From NCBI GenBank assembly GCA_012295275.1, contig CM022673.1, positions 10,934,288-10,998,287 on the forward strand: 64,000 nt of DNA, read 5' to 3'. Position 1 is the first letter of the stretch. Each line of letters starts with the position of its first letter. The translations under genes were made by a program, and so were the position numbers. This document shows positions 45,301 through 59,066 of the stretch, piece by piece. The DNA comes from Chrysomallon squamiferum. Taxonomy: Eukaryota > Mollusca > Gastropoda > Neomphalida > Peltospiridae. A model generated the notes under the pieces. The model had not been told where the DNA came from. It saw only the letters and a program-made list of their open reading frames with translations, and made no database searches.

Positions 45301-47859
45301 ACAATAATGATCTAAAAATGTATTATTTCTATTTTCTTTTTACTGCATTCTTTATAACATAGGTTTCCTGTTGTGATTAAACAGTTTAACAATCACAACA
45401 GGTGGACTCAAATATTCTTTCTTTGAGATTCAAGAAAAAAAAAACAATGATGGTTATCCGTTTTGTTATTATATTTCAAATACATGTCGTGGCTGATATA
45501 CAGAGAGAAGCGCAATCAATATATACACAGGCAGAAATGATACACAGGAGAATTATCTGGCAGTGATAATGCAAATTAATGAATCTCTGTATATATATAT
45601 AAAGATACATTTTCACGGTAAGTATAAAAAAAACAGTCCTAGACAATCCTTTAAAACAAGGCAGGCTTTGAAATGAAAAACCTCTGTACATTTTGATTCA
45701 TGTTAAATTATTGTTAAAAATGTAACGAAATATTCTCAACCTCTCAAGCAAATCCGTGCCTTTTATTTACAGCTTAACAAAGAGAATGTACACTCATCCA
45801 TATACATTTATATATATATATATATACGTTGATACTGTTTGCTCATCTTTACCAATCAAATGAATAATTCTAACAGACGATTTAACAGTTTCCCCAACTT
45901 CTAGTTAAATATTGCAAAATGAACTATATTAATAATAAAAAAAAAACACCCAAACTTGCACTTAATGATTTCATTTTAGAATGAAAACATATGGTTTAAC
46001 ATAATTGTGGTTTATAAACTATTCACAAAAATCTTGCATGAACAATTAATATTTTGATCGGATATTGGCTTTATTAATAAAGGCGAATTCACACAATGGG
46101 ACTTGCATTAATATCTCAGCTGTAAATTGTAATGAATTGTAACATAATTTTGTTCTATATTCTACTGTATCACTGGATATCTGATAGCAATAACTGGATA
46201 TCATTAATACAGATATATATATATATATATATATTACAATTTTCAGTTGCATTCAGAAAAGGTTTTTACAAACTCTTGAATTATTAATGCAAATCACATT
46301 GTGTGAATGAGCCTTTTGAAAGGTACTTCATGGTATCCGTTGAAACATACGTAAAAATACACGTAACCAAAGAAAAAGCTTATAATAATGCATAAATATT
46401 TAGATAAATAGTACAATTACTATTACAATTATTATCATTATTATTATTACTATTATTATTATTAGCTGTTTTTTATTATTTATTTATTTATTTTTTTTGG
46501 AAGAGGGAGGGCTGGGTTTATATGGGCATAAAATCATTGAAAATAATAATAGTAACAGCAATAGTAATAGTAATATTTGAATCCTAATTCTACAAACTAT
46601 CAATGACTAACACCCTGATATTAAACTTTCAGTTCTATCCAAAACCCTGTTTAACCAATATAAATTCAATTTAGTTGATATTAAAATGTATTTAAAAAAA
46701 CAATAAAAAAAAAAAAAATAATAATAATAATAATAAATAAATAAATAAAAACAACAGTAAAAACATTATTCCTAAGTAAACCACTTGCAAAAATATATCA
46801 AACTGACAGAACCGTATTCATGATTTTCCAATTCATATTAAATCTGTATTAAGCAATGCACAATTTGACTCAGATACAACTCACATTTGCATATTAATAC
46901 ACTGTTTAAGAATATGACGTTCATTGATTTTAAAGAAAGACTAAACATTTTGCATAACAATTAACTAAAAACGGCACATAATCTATGGATTTCTTTGACA
47001 GTGGTAAAACGGTTACATCTCTGAGACAAGATATTATTAAGAAGACACTAAAACTGTTTTATACAACTGAGGATGAGCATGCAAGATGTGATCAATAAAA
47101 ACTGAGCTGCATACAGGAATGACAGTTACAATTACATGTAATCAGGTTATTAATCTAAAATTCAGATTTTCTATACATTTGTATGCTGTCTTTTTATTTT
47201 ATCATCTGCTCATATTATATCAGTAAACTTTAACCCTCAGTATCCCAAAATTATCAATACACAACTCAAGAACTTTTGTGGATCTTATATCAGACTAAAA
47301 AGGCTTTGGATGAAACTGAATATTTTTTAAAGCTTGCTTCAAGTCCAAATGTGGGTAAAATATGAACAACTGATAATGAATTAATGTAATATTGGTATGA
47401 ATTTTTTTTAAAAATATGTTTGTCCAAGACAGACTGTATAAAGCATACATCTGACGATACAAATAAATAATTATTTTATAAAATTCTAGGTGACTGCATT
47501 ACCTGACAACAACCTTTGCTAATAATAAAGTTTATCAATAAAATAGTTTCCACAATAATGCACAGAAGCTATTGATTATATTCTCTTGTTTTTTTTTTCT
47601 TTTTTATGTCAAGTTGTACCAAGTTATTGACTCAGCAGAGAGTAATTTTATGATTAATTCAAAGCTTTGTGTCATGAAACAGATACAAAACTTTAACACT
47701 GAAATATAAAAAAACTTTGTTCAGAATAATTTTCTTCACGACACACATTATTTTAATGACACTCCAAAAAAGCCTCGTCTTTTGTCTAAATTTAAAAAAA
47801 AATAAATAATAAAATTTCGCAATCCACTTTTGTAACACAAGCTGCTAAACTCTAAAACT
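40881..47859. other. Non-coding region between the ARHGAP21-like stop and the NACHT-TPR promoter
   Basis: I see no splice-flanked exons. The 41,000-42,000 part is less repetitive and may hold upstream regulatory DNA of the NACHT-TPR gene. From about 43,000 to 47,859 lies the likely 3' UTR of the minus-strand RhoGAP gene. Repeats include GA (42259-42318), AAAT (42730-42850), TAG/TAA triplets (44150-44290), AT runs (45590, 45810, 46210) and A/T homopolymers. Confidence 0.5.
42259..42318. repeat. GA microsatellite
   Basis: A GA run of about 58 bases flanked by A runs. Leucine/serine frames over it are repeat artefacts. Confidence 0.95.
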
Positions 47860-50015
47860 TCACTGTGACGATAAATCGGGAGTGCTTCCCCTCAGGCGTT
47901 CCTTCCGTATCCACGACAACAGAGTCCTGTCCTGAGGCAGTTTTTCGTTTTTCACAGCGGGCTGCAGCTGCTCCCAGGCAGACACTCTGGATTCCTGCTC
48001 ACTGTCCTTTGTGCCTGTGACTGCAATTAAAGCTTTGAAGTGTTCCAGGTCATCGGGGCCACCCACTGTGTGGCGTCTCCGAGACCTCTTGGAGCGCTTC
48101 TTCTCAGAATGAGACGAGTCGGAGCAGCCCTTGTCGAGATAAAACACAGGTCTGGCTGGCTGGTTCCAGTTCATGTTTTTCTCCTCTCTACTCAGTCGAG
48201 CCAGCGTCGCATTCACTTCCGTCTTTTCCGACTTAGTGATAGACCGATAGTCGCTTTTACTCGCTGTCGGTTTTGATTCGAGTTTTTTGGGCTGCGTGAG
48301 CAACAGTGATGAAGAGGACTGTCCGGATTTTGTGAACTGTTTCACACCAAATGGTTTCACCTCAGCCAGGTGTCTCTGCGACTGAGCTGCGGGTGGAGCT
48401 GTTAGGGACGACACACCGGCATCGTTTCGGGATGGCAACGGAATCTGACTGCCTCGCTCGAAGCGACAGGCAACGCCTATTTTTGGTTCTGGTTTCCTGT
48501 GTAAACTGGGATCTCTGAAATGTCTTTCTTTCAGCATTTCTACCGGACCCTGCGGGAGAATAACTTGAGCTGATGCAGAAGGCACAGAAACTTTGCTTAA
48601 CGACACTTCGTTTTTCTTAGGAGGACTTTGATCTTTCTCCTCCTGGTTGACAGAGGAGCTGACACTACCTGAGGAGAATTCTGGAAAGTTAGAGCCATTG
48701 CTTCTTCTGTGTCCAAGTTTATATTTTGGGTTTAAAAGAATCTGTAGTTTTTGATCGAACGTTGAAGTGAGGCTGGTGAGGAGGTCTGAACCATCTTCAG
48801 AATCAGACGATGCCCACGAAGATCTGTTGTCCTTCCTCTCTATCATGTCTATGAGGGAGTCGAGAGATCCGTGACGAAGAATTCCATACTGACTCAGACT
48901 GCCAGGCCGGGATTTCTTCTCAGGATCTTTATCTTGTCTGTTGCCACCGTCTGGCTGGTGTTGATGATGATACAGATGAGAAGATCGTCGATTCACATGT
49001 TCCTGATTGTCAAGAATATTTTCTAAAGATCCAGTCCTCACCGAGTATCTCGGAGCAAGAGAGTCGAGACTTCCCTGCAGAACTCCGTGATTCGGTTTAC
49101 TTCTAGAATTAGCTATACTAACAAAATACTTCCCCCCCGAATGTGGTTTTCCTTCATGTGTTGTTCTACCACGCCTCTCAGCAACTCTCTGAGTCCTCTC
49201 TGAATAACCAAGCTGCACTCCACCACTCGAACCACTGTCTCTGCTAGAATCAGAAGATGAAGGGTAATGTCTGATGGGCAGAGGGTTTGCCCTGCCTTCT
49301 GTGGTTGTGTAGGTAACAGTGTCTGGTTTTACCCCATCGTAGACTCGGTAAGAAAAGTCTGGTCTCCAGTTGAGCAAGTCCTCCACACTGTGGCTCTCCT
49401 CCAGTTCCAGTTCCTTCTTGGTCTGCTGATACTCCTGTTCAATCCACTGCTTCTCCGCTCGCCGCTTCTCTCTTCGTCTCTGCTCTTCTCGTTCTCGAAT
49501 CACCCGAGCTTCCACTTCAATCCTCCGCAGTCCATCGAGTGTGTCAGGACTCAAGCTCCAGCTGTTGCTGAGCCCATGCGACATCTCTATCTCGTCGTTC
49601 CTGTCAAGCAGAGAATCATCAGAATAGTGTCGACTGAATGCTGTCCTCTCGGACTTTTTCACTCGGGATTCCAGTTTCTGAGAGTCGATGAACTCCCAGT
49701 CGACAAAGTTGATGTCGTCTGTTGACGTCTTGCTGTGTGACTTCAGTGTCGACGATGACAACTTGTGGTCGAGGAATTCTTCTGACATGCTGCGAGAGCT
49801 CAGAGAGCTCAGTGTTGTCTGCGACTTGTTGATCATGCTGACTGTGGAAACCTGGCGTTTGCCGATCTCATAGTCAATGTTACGTTCGTTAAAGCTCGTG
49901 TCTGTGTCCAGCGAGTCAGTACTCTTCTGCTGTTGTTTGTTTTGAATTTTCCTGTTTGCTGCAGAGATGATGGAAGACATGATTTCTCTCGCTTGAATGG
50001 CTGATTCTTCATCCT
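47860..50015 (-). CDS. ARHGAP21: ARHGAP21-like terminal exon, charged C-terminal tail
   Basis: From a TTACAG acceptor the frame runs 718 codons to TGA (complement of 47860-47862). It starts [21 protein letters not shown] strongly charged helix follows ([20 protein letters not shown], likely coiled coil), then S-rich segments with repeated SLDSL motifs, a basic cluster [15 protein letters not shown] that could act as a nuclear or membrane-binding signal, and the end [16 protein letters not shown]. The 152-codon + strand frame at 49267-49725 is an antisense shadow. Confidence 0.93.
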
Positions 50016-50583
50016 CTGTAACAAACATAAAACAAATAATAATAATTAACATTAATACACACAAACACTCAAAACATCCTGTTAAATTAAACAGCTATTT
50101 GCTTAGTTTTTTTAGTCTTAATTTTTTCTTCTTTTTTTTAAAAGGAAAGAAAACAAATTTTAATATATGACAAAAGAATAAACTTCAAAATTTAAACTAT
50201 GTTTTACTTGAAACCTGTACATCATTATATTCAAGATATTTTAGGTGGTTTTTTTTAGCAATCTTGTAAATTTAAGTTTTATTTCTACTAACCATCCTCT
50301 TCCTTTACAATCCTGGAAGGATTGGTGGTAGGGGGAGATTCAGAGACTGCCTCTAGGGGTACTGTATGGTCATCTTCCCAGGAGCTGAAAAACCACTCGT
50401 GCTGAAAAGAAACATTTAAAAAATATTTGTCTTTTTTTTATTATTACTTTTGGGAGAAAAAAACAAGAACTGACAGAGAAATTTTACAGCCGTTATTTTC
50501 TCTTCATTTTAAATAATCATACAGCAAACATTGGATAGTCACTCATAGACACAGACAGATGCATTGGTGCATGCACATGCACT

Positions 50584-50614
<31 letters not shown>

Positions 50615-53090
50615 CGCACAAACACACACACAAACACACACACACTCTCTCTCACTCACTCACACTCACAGATACACGCACACACATACACTCACAGATT
50701 ATGTAAAAACTCACATGAAGTATAATACTCTCCACAATACGACACTGGTCAGACATTTCAGACACAAAAGCATACGGGTCATTGTCAGACCGATGAATCA
50801 AAGTCGGCCCAAACATGATGGCCAAATTCTTGGCATCCATCTGAAAATATAAAAACAAAATAGTAAAATCTGCTGAATAAAGCTGCATAGCAGCTATCCA
50901 TAATTAATGTATAATTAATGTATGATGATAAACTCACCATTTAGTGATTAGTGCATCATCACATTGACTAAATACAAAAGGGTTAAAACTGTTGGTGGAA
51001 AACAAAGAACAGAAGAATGTGGCCTGTTGCAGATGTAGGTAAATAACTGGACAGTGAAGACAGAGGAAGACACTGTTTTTTTTTTTTTTACAGTGATATG
51101 GTTTCAGACATGTTTAAAGACCACTCAGATTATTAGAGAAGAAAGTCATTGACACACTTCAAGGGCTACTCTGTCTGATTAGCAGCAAAGAATATTTTAT
51201 ATATACCATCCCATAAACAGCATAGAACATATCAAGACCTTTGTTACATCAGCTAGGCATCTCTGGCTGGAATGAGAAACAGCTCAAACATCCACCAAGA
51301 GAGACTAATCCAATTCATACTCATTCAGTAGATGCTCTACAACTGAGCTACATAACACTCCTTGACAAAGAAAGGATGCAACTAATATCCTTAATCTACT
51401 CCTCAGTTTAGGACAGTAATGTTTATGTTATTTAGGTGTTCTTCTGTCAATCAGTAGACAAAAAAGGGTTGATCCTGTGACCAGTATCCATAATGTACTG
51501 CCTAGTCTAGGACCTAGAACAATAATGTTTATGTTATTTATTTTTTTTCTTCTGGGATTGTAATGTGACTTGTATGTTTAATCTGCTTGCTGCTCTAGAA
51601 CAGCGATGTTTACCTTATTGATGTGTCCATTTGCTGCCACTTTGCTGAGATGTTCTGCCAGACGTTTGAAAGTTTCAAAGTGATGTTCTGGCAATGTATG
51701 CAACAGTCGCTTCAGCTTCAGCATTCTTTTCTCAACATCTTCAATCCTGTTTGCCTCAATGAACCGAGCATAATCCTCTGCAAAACAAATTTACATGAAA
51801 CTTAAAGAAGTAATTACCTAGTCCTCTTCAAAACAAATTCGTTTAATATTAAACATTTATATAAGATTATAGAAATAATTACCTAGTCAAATGAATTCAA
51901 TTAGCATATAAACATTTGGATAAAGGTTAGAGAATTACAGGTTTGTATGCACGAGAAAGTGAGAGAAGACAGACCGAGAAAAACAGAAAATGTGTGAGAA
52001 AAGGAGAAAGGGTCAGAGAGAGAGAAACACAAAGACAGAAAGTGAGAGAGACAGAGAGGAGAAAGAGAAACAGAGAGACAGATAAAGAGAAAGAGAAAGA
52101 GAGGGTGAAACCACATTGAAATGCAGAGTTGGATGGGTGTTTCGTTTTTTTTAATATTTCTTCGTATTAGTTTTTAATGTTCTCATTGTGCAAAGTTCAA
52201 AGTTATGTCACACATAATTATGTATGTATAATTATTATAATTTTTATAAAATGACTGTTGTGTTATCACTTACTGTTTGTGACCAAAGGCTCTGGCAGTT
52301 TTCTGAAGAAAGACTTCAACAAAGAGCTGATGACATTCACATCTAGCCATTTCTCATTGTTGATGTTCACATTGTCTATACCCTGATGTAATAAATAAAT
52401 AAATAAATAAATACACAGATATTAATAATCATTATCATCATATAACAATAATAATAAAAATATATATAATAATGAACATTGTAGATTTTATTTTATTAAT
52501 TTTTTTTTTCTTAAATAAAAAGTTAAATGAAATAAATAAAAACAAATGTTTACACACGTTAAAATTTTATGACAAATGAAATGAATAAAGCTTAAAATCA
52601 AACACTGAAATGACAAACAGTCAGCACAGAAATTTAGGCTATTACTATTAACAGTTTAAATATATTATAAAATAAATTTATTGTATAATATACACAATTA
52701 CACACACACACAATATCAAAAAACTAAATAAAATTTTAATTTTAAAATTTAAAAACGAATTATCAAGTTTTTACCTATTACTTAAACACAAATTACTGCA
52801 ACATATTTTACACATTCAAAATAGATTGATTTAATAATTTTATAACAAACTTCAGCTTACCCGACTCAGCTCCTCTTGTATATTTGCCACGGCCACAGAA
52901 TTGCCTGGGACTCGGTAGACCCCTACAACATCCATACCCCGAGCCTCCACTATCCTTGTACACAGCTCAACAATCAACGGCACGTACTGTAATTGAAAAT
53001 ATCTTAGTGAAACATCAGTGCAATAAATTCAATCATAAGGCAATTGGTCATTCTAACCTTTGCAGATTAATGCTGATATCTTAAGACCAG

Positions 53091-53132
<42 letters not shown>

Positions 53133-53186
53133 TCACTCACTCACACTCATTCAAACACTCACTAACTCACTCACTCTCCCCTCTCT

Positions 53187-53227
<41 letters not shown>

Positions 53228-55194
53228 CTGTCTGTCTGTCTTAAATTTTTTCAGATGCTGAACATGTTACTGCTGCTTAACACACTGAAATTTGATTTTC
53301 TGAGCTGCTGCTACCCACCTCATTATGAGGTGAAGAGATGCACTGGTCAAGACGCACACCAAACGCTGCATTCATGCCTTCATCATTTTCAGCAATCGTC
53401 GACTGACTGGCATCGTCATGGTGACGCTTAAAACTCTTTGGCATAATTCTTCCTTTCCAGCTTGTCTTTATCTTTGCGGTTCCATCATCTAGACAAAGTT
53501 AAATACGATAATTAAAATGTAATTAAAATGTAAGTAAATTATTTAACGTAGTCATTCTCCTACATGAAAGTAATAGCTAAAGCTTCACTGATTTGTAATT
53601 AATATTAATATATAAATGAACTTGAAAGATGATTTGGAAGATTATTATAATTCAAAGAACATTTGTTATGTAAAAATGTACACTTTTTGCCAAGTAAGCA
53701 ATGCTAACAACCTCTATATAACCACAATCCTAAATGTGATATAAATATATGTATATATAATTATATTACATAATAGTATTCTTGAAATTCTTGAATTTCC
53801 TGAATTTGTTAAATTTAAATACAAACAGACAAACAAACAAAACTGAGGAAATAAGACAACACACATTGAATACTATGATTAAATCTTGAAGCTTTGGAGA
53901 GTCATATTTTGACTTACACACAAAATTCTGGAGACAAAAAACGTCTTTATTATAAATTTTAAAGTAGGCAATTTTCCACAATGTAAAATCTCAGATATAT
54001 ACAGACATATATATGGAAACTGAAATTAAATTATACATTAATTAACCTTTCTCTGATTTCTTCCTTCTGAGACTTGGAGACGATGCACTCTTGTTTCTGA
54101 AAGACAATGCTGCTATCTTCTTGCTGGTCTTGTGCGAGGGCTGGGGTGAGGTTTTCGCATTGGCCGTGCCGAGGTCAGACATGGAACTCTTTCTGATGAT
54201 GAGATCTGCACTAATGATTCCCTGGTCCTGCAGGAACAAGATGCCAAGAGTGAAAACATCAGTGAAAAACATCCAAGATACAAAAGTTTTATTTCAGATC
54301 CAATGAAATACTGAACATATTTATATTAACATGTTTAAGTTGAATGTACATAATATTTCATAAAGTGATGAGAATACCAGTGAAACATGGATTTTCATTA
54401 AACAATGGATTTTTCTTATACACCTTCACATTCACAGCAAAATACAATTCTTTTGAAAAATGAGTTGGTTTCAGTAAAAAACCAATAAAAACAATAAAAA
54501 AAACTCAAAGAAACAAGAACAACCAATTCCCATCCCAAAAATCAATGTAGGTGGTTTCCAGAATAGATAATTTTCTCTTAACAGTAGGACTGTGGTTCTC
54601 AAAAATTGCACAATGTCTGGTTTATCTAAATGACATTTTATGTAAACTTATGATGTCATTAATTATTTGAGTGAAACACACAAAGTAAATTTTCTATGAT
54701 TAGAGTTGTATATATACTGAGTTGGTTAACAATTTCATAGCATTTTTCCAGAAGATGGTTTTGAGCATGTTTTTCACAATTGACTGAAATATACATACAT
54801 ACATATATGTACATATTCTGAAAGGTGAAGAAAATTGCAGATAACTGGCTGAACACATCTACATACAAATATAAAAATGCTGTCTTTAAGTTTCACTTCA
54901 AAAACACCCAATATTCCAGACATTTTTTTGAAATTCTCAATCTGCCTGTGAATTAAACTAGTAATTAAGTCAGTTCTTACATCGCAGTCAGGATTGTTGT
55001 TCTGTTTGATAGCTCTGATCCAGGCCAGCATGTTATCTCTGTCCTCCGACTGGAACAGGTACTCCGAGCCGTTGTAAGTTATCAGTTTGAAAACATGTTT
55101 CTTCTTCTTCGCGTAGTCGTGTTTGATGTCAACCAGGCACGACTTTATAGAGATTGGGGTGTCCTCCAGATTAAACATGGTCTGAGAGAGGAAA

Positions 55195-55229
<35 letters not shown>

Positions 55230-55250
55230 CACCCAGTGGGAGAATGAGAG

Positions 55251-55346
<96 letters not shown>

Positions 55347-57385
55347 AATAGTATGAAATAAATAATTAATAATGATAAAGATAATATTAATAATTACAAA
55401 ACTAATTCATATTTTATCAATAATTATGATAATGATGATAATAAAATAGTATTAATAATAATAATAACCAACATAATGATAGAATATTAATGATAAGAAA
55501 TTCAATAATAACAAAAATAAGTAAGTCAATTTCATTTGTGATTTATGGTTATACTGCATACAAATGATCATTTTAGTATATTTAAGACACACACACACTA
55601 GTAGCCTGTATTAAGATTCTTACACTGGAATTTTCTCTTTTTTCTTTACAAAGAAACAGACAGTGACCTCGAAGTACAACCCACAAATCTTTCCATGAAC
55701 GATCACCAAATTTCTGCAATAATAATAATAATAATAATAAAAATAGAAATAATAATGTTATAACAAAATAATTATAAAAATAATCATTGTAATAATAATA
55801 GTAATAGTCTCAACAACATTAAAATTAATAGGAATAATAGTATTATTAAAATAAATAAATAATTAAATAATAATAATAATATTAATAATAATAACAATAA
55901 CAATAATAATAATAAAATAATTGTGAAAACAATAATTGCAAATGTCTCAGTAACATTAATATTAATAACAATAATAATATTAATGATGATGACAACAACA
56001 AGAATAACGTCAAACGAATAACACTATGCACATATTTTACTCATACTGGTTTTTGCCTGCCTTTTTCCAGAGATTTCAGTGATCACCTACCTTCCCATCT
56101 GTGACTAAAGTCTTACACGTGAGCCAGCCCTCTCTCGTCACATCAGCCAGTGGACTGTCAATTTCAGGCTTACTGTGCTCTGTAGCTTCCATGATACTCG
56201 GAGTCTGCAACAATCAAAATACTTCATCACTGTACATAGTAGTAATAAATATACTTCATGACTATACGTAGTAATAAATATACTTCATGACTGTACATAG
56301 TAATAAATATACTTCATGGCTGTACATAGTAATAAATATACTTCATGGCTGCATGTAGTAATATACTTCATGGTTGTATGCAGCAGTAAAAAAAAGAGAA
56401 AATATTCACGATTATATATAACAGTATAAATATTTTATGATTTAGATGCAACTTTTATTAAAATTAAATATATATGTAATAAATGTATTATATATATATA
56501 AGTAAAATTAAATTATTTAAGATATTAAAAACCACAAGATCCTTTTCCTAATCGGAGAACTACATTTTATTTGTTTTTTATTTTTACAATTTTCATAAGA
56601 GACATATACACACACACAACCACACACATATTACTTAATTCAGTTTGAGAGAAATACCACAGAGTTTAATCTTACCTTTTCTCCAAAGAAATGTTTGAGT
56701 TTCTTCAAATTTGCTGGACGAGGGGGTGTTCTAAAACAAAACAAAAAGGCCATTTAGTAGTTCAACAAATATTATCATTATTTATCCAAATCAATTTTCA
56801 GCTGCTGTTTAATTTAGATACCTTTCTCTCTTATTCTGGGTTTAATAAATTTGGTTTCAGTTTGAACTTCAGTTTAACCTCTTACTGTAACAATTCCTAA
56901 AACAAATTAACATGTACTAATTTCATTACCGATGAAGAAGAATTGTCTTTTTCTTTTTAACATGTTAATTAAGGTGATTCTAGTAAATTATAAATCTTCT
57001 AATGCATAGATATTTGAAACTTTCTTGAAAGATGACAAACCCTGTATTGTTAAATTTCTTTTTTCATATACTGTATATATATACAGATATACCTGCATAT
57101 ATAAACACATACAGAAAAAAAAAATACAAATTCATCTATCTCGTTTAATGAAAAATGAACACAAAATAATTTTCTTTCTTATTAAAACTATAAAAAATAA
57201 CTCATACTCTGCATCTTCTGCTATAGCTAATGGTGGGAGAATGATTTCTCTATAGGCAGCTGGTTAGAGCGGTCTCTCGCTGTGGCCATCAAGTATGAGG
57301 TTCTTCTGTGTAATTTCATAGCTTCATCTTCAGGAGAAGCTGTAATTTGTAAAAAATATCTTTAAAAATTACAAATTTTAATAGT

Positions 57386-57428
<43 letters not shown>

Positions 57429-59032
57429 TATATATATATATTTTTTTTTTCTATTATAAAACAATTGAATGAATCTGCATTAAAGAAAAAAAATATATAA
57501 AAAATATACTGCAACATTTCTGGTGCAAACATTAAATGAAGCTGCAATATTAATACAAATAGTTGGGAGAAAAAATTAAAACTCTTTCATTTATTTATGT
57601 CATGAATAAGGAACCAAGTTTCTTTTATGACTTTGTTAGTTTCTTCAGTTAGTAGGCAAGGAGGGCACATACCACGATATTTGTATACAAAGTCTAGAAC
57701 TGGAATTATACCAAAGACATATCAAGAAAAATAAATACTCATCTAATGGTTTTATGAAAAAAAACGAAAAAATTATATTTCTTTCTTTTCTTACTTTTGA
57801 CATAAATCAAGATAGTTACATTAATTAAGTCATGTACAGGATTCAGATTCATCTATAACAAAATTTATAACAAAATTTGACATTTGTGACTGACTTTGAT
57901 GATTTCAGACATTATGAAAATTGACTTTCTTATTATTTGCTGAGTTCTGTTTTCATACTCTCTACACAAAACAACAGAGAGATATGTAACAACTAATATG
58001 TTTTATACATACCGACAGACTTGGAGCGCAGAATAACGTTTGTATCGGATGGAGAGACATCCACTCCTTTGACACTCAGGTTACTTTCACTTGAACACAT
58101 AACTGCAAATATATTTAAATTATAAGATTTGAGTTTGAAAATCCTTCTTCATTGTTGTAATTTGTTTTAAAGACAATTTAGTAACACTGCTTTGTAACTG
58201 TAATCCTATTAGAAAGAGTTTTAATGTATTTTTTAACTATTGTAATTCTTATTAAACATTTTGAAGTAAGGTGTTACAATTTAAAATAAAATAATATACA
58301 TTCAACATGTTTTTGAATATGTTTAATTTATTTTACTACAACTTAAAACAAAACAAAAACATATATCCTTTGGATCGCAATTCTTATTTAACTTTTTAAA
58401 ATGAATTGTTACTATTTAAAAAAAAAAAAAAAAAATAACACTTTAACTAATCCAAATTAAAAGTTTATTTTATCTGTTTTATAATAATAATAAAAAATAA
58501 AAATAAAAAAATCCCTCAATATTAAAAAAAGAAAACAAAGTTGTTCAAGATTCACACCCCTACTATTTTAACATCTGAAAAAAAAATAAAATGAAAGAAA
58601 AATAAATAAAATTGCTGTGTTACCTGAAGGTGCCGAATTGTAGACTAAGCGTTTTTCTTGGATGGGTTCTGAAGTGAAGCTGACTGACGTTGTCAACGGC
58701 GTGGCAACCAACGAAGACATTTCTCCTGCAGTTTCCAAATTGTCTTCATTACTTGCAGCTTGGTTCTGTGAGTCTGTTGTAATAAGTAAAAATTATAATG
58801 AAAATTAAATAACGTATGTAAAATGCACGTGAATTTAAAATATAGAAGTAAAATTAATGTTAACTTAGGTTCAGTGAAAAAGAAGAAGACTTTTATATTT
58901 TAATTTAAGATACCTGGAGAAAAACCAGTAGATGTTTAGATATTTTTTTTTAAAGATTTATGATAAACATTTACTTTATTTATTTCTTTTGTTCACATAT
59001 GCTAAATTCAGAAAACTTTATTAAAAAAAAAA

Positions 59033-59066
<34 letters not shown>

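Noticed and set aside
49267-49725. 152-codon + strand frame
   Set aside because: Antisense of the terminal RhoGAP exon, whose frame is open for 718 codons and fits the family.
51320-51366. tRNA gene suggested by TAGCTCAGTTGTAGAGC on the minus strand
   Set aside because: The rest of the cloverleaf is decayed and the sequence continues into a SINE body; it is the SINE head.
57235-57300. Possible tRNA (GGCAGCTGGTTAGAGCGGTC resembles an A box)
   Set aside because: It lies within a coding exon of the RhoGAP gene and no acceptor stem or B box can be paired.
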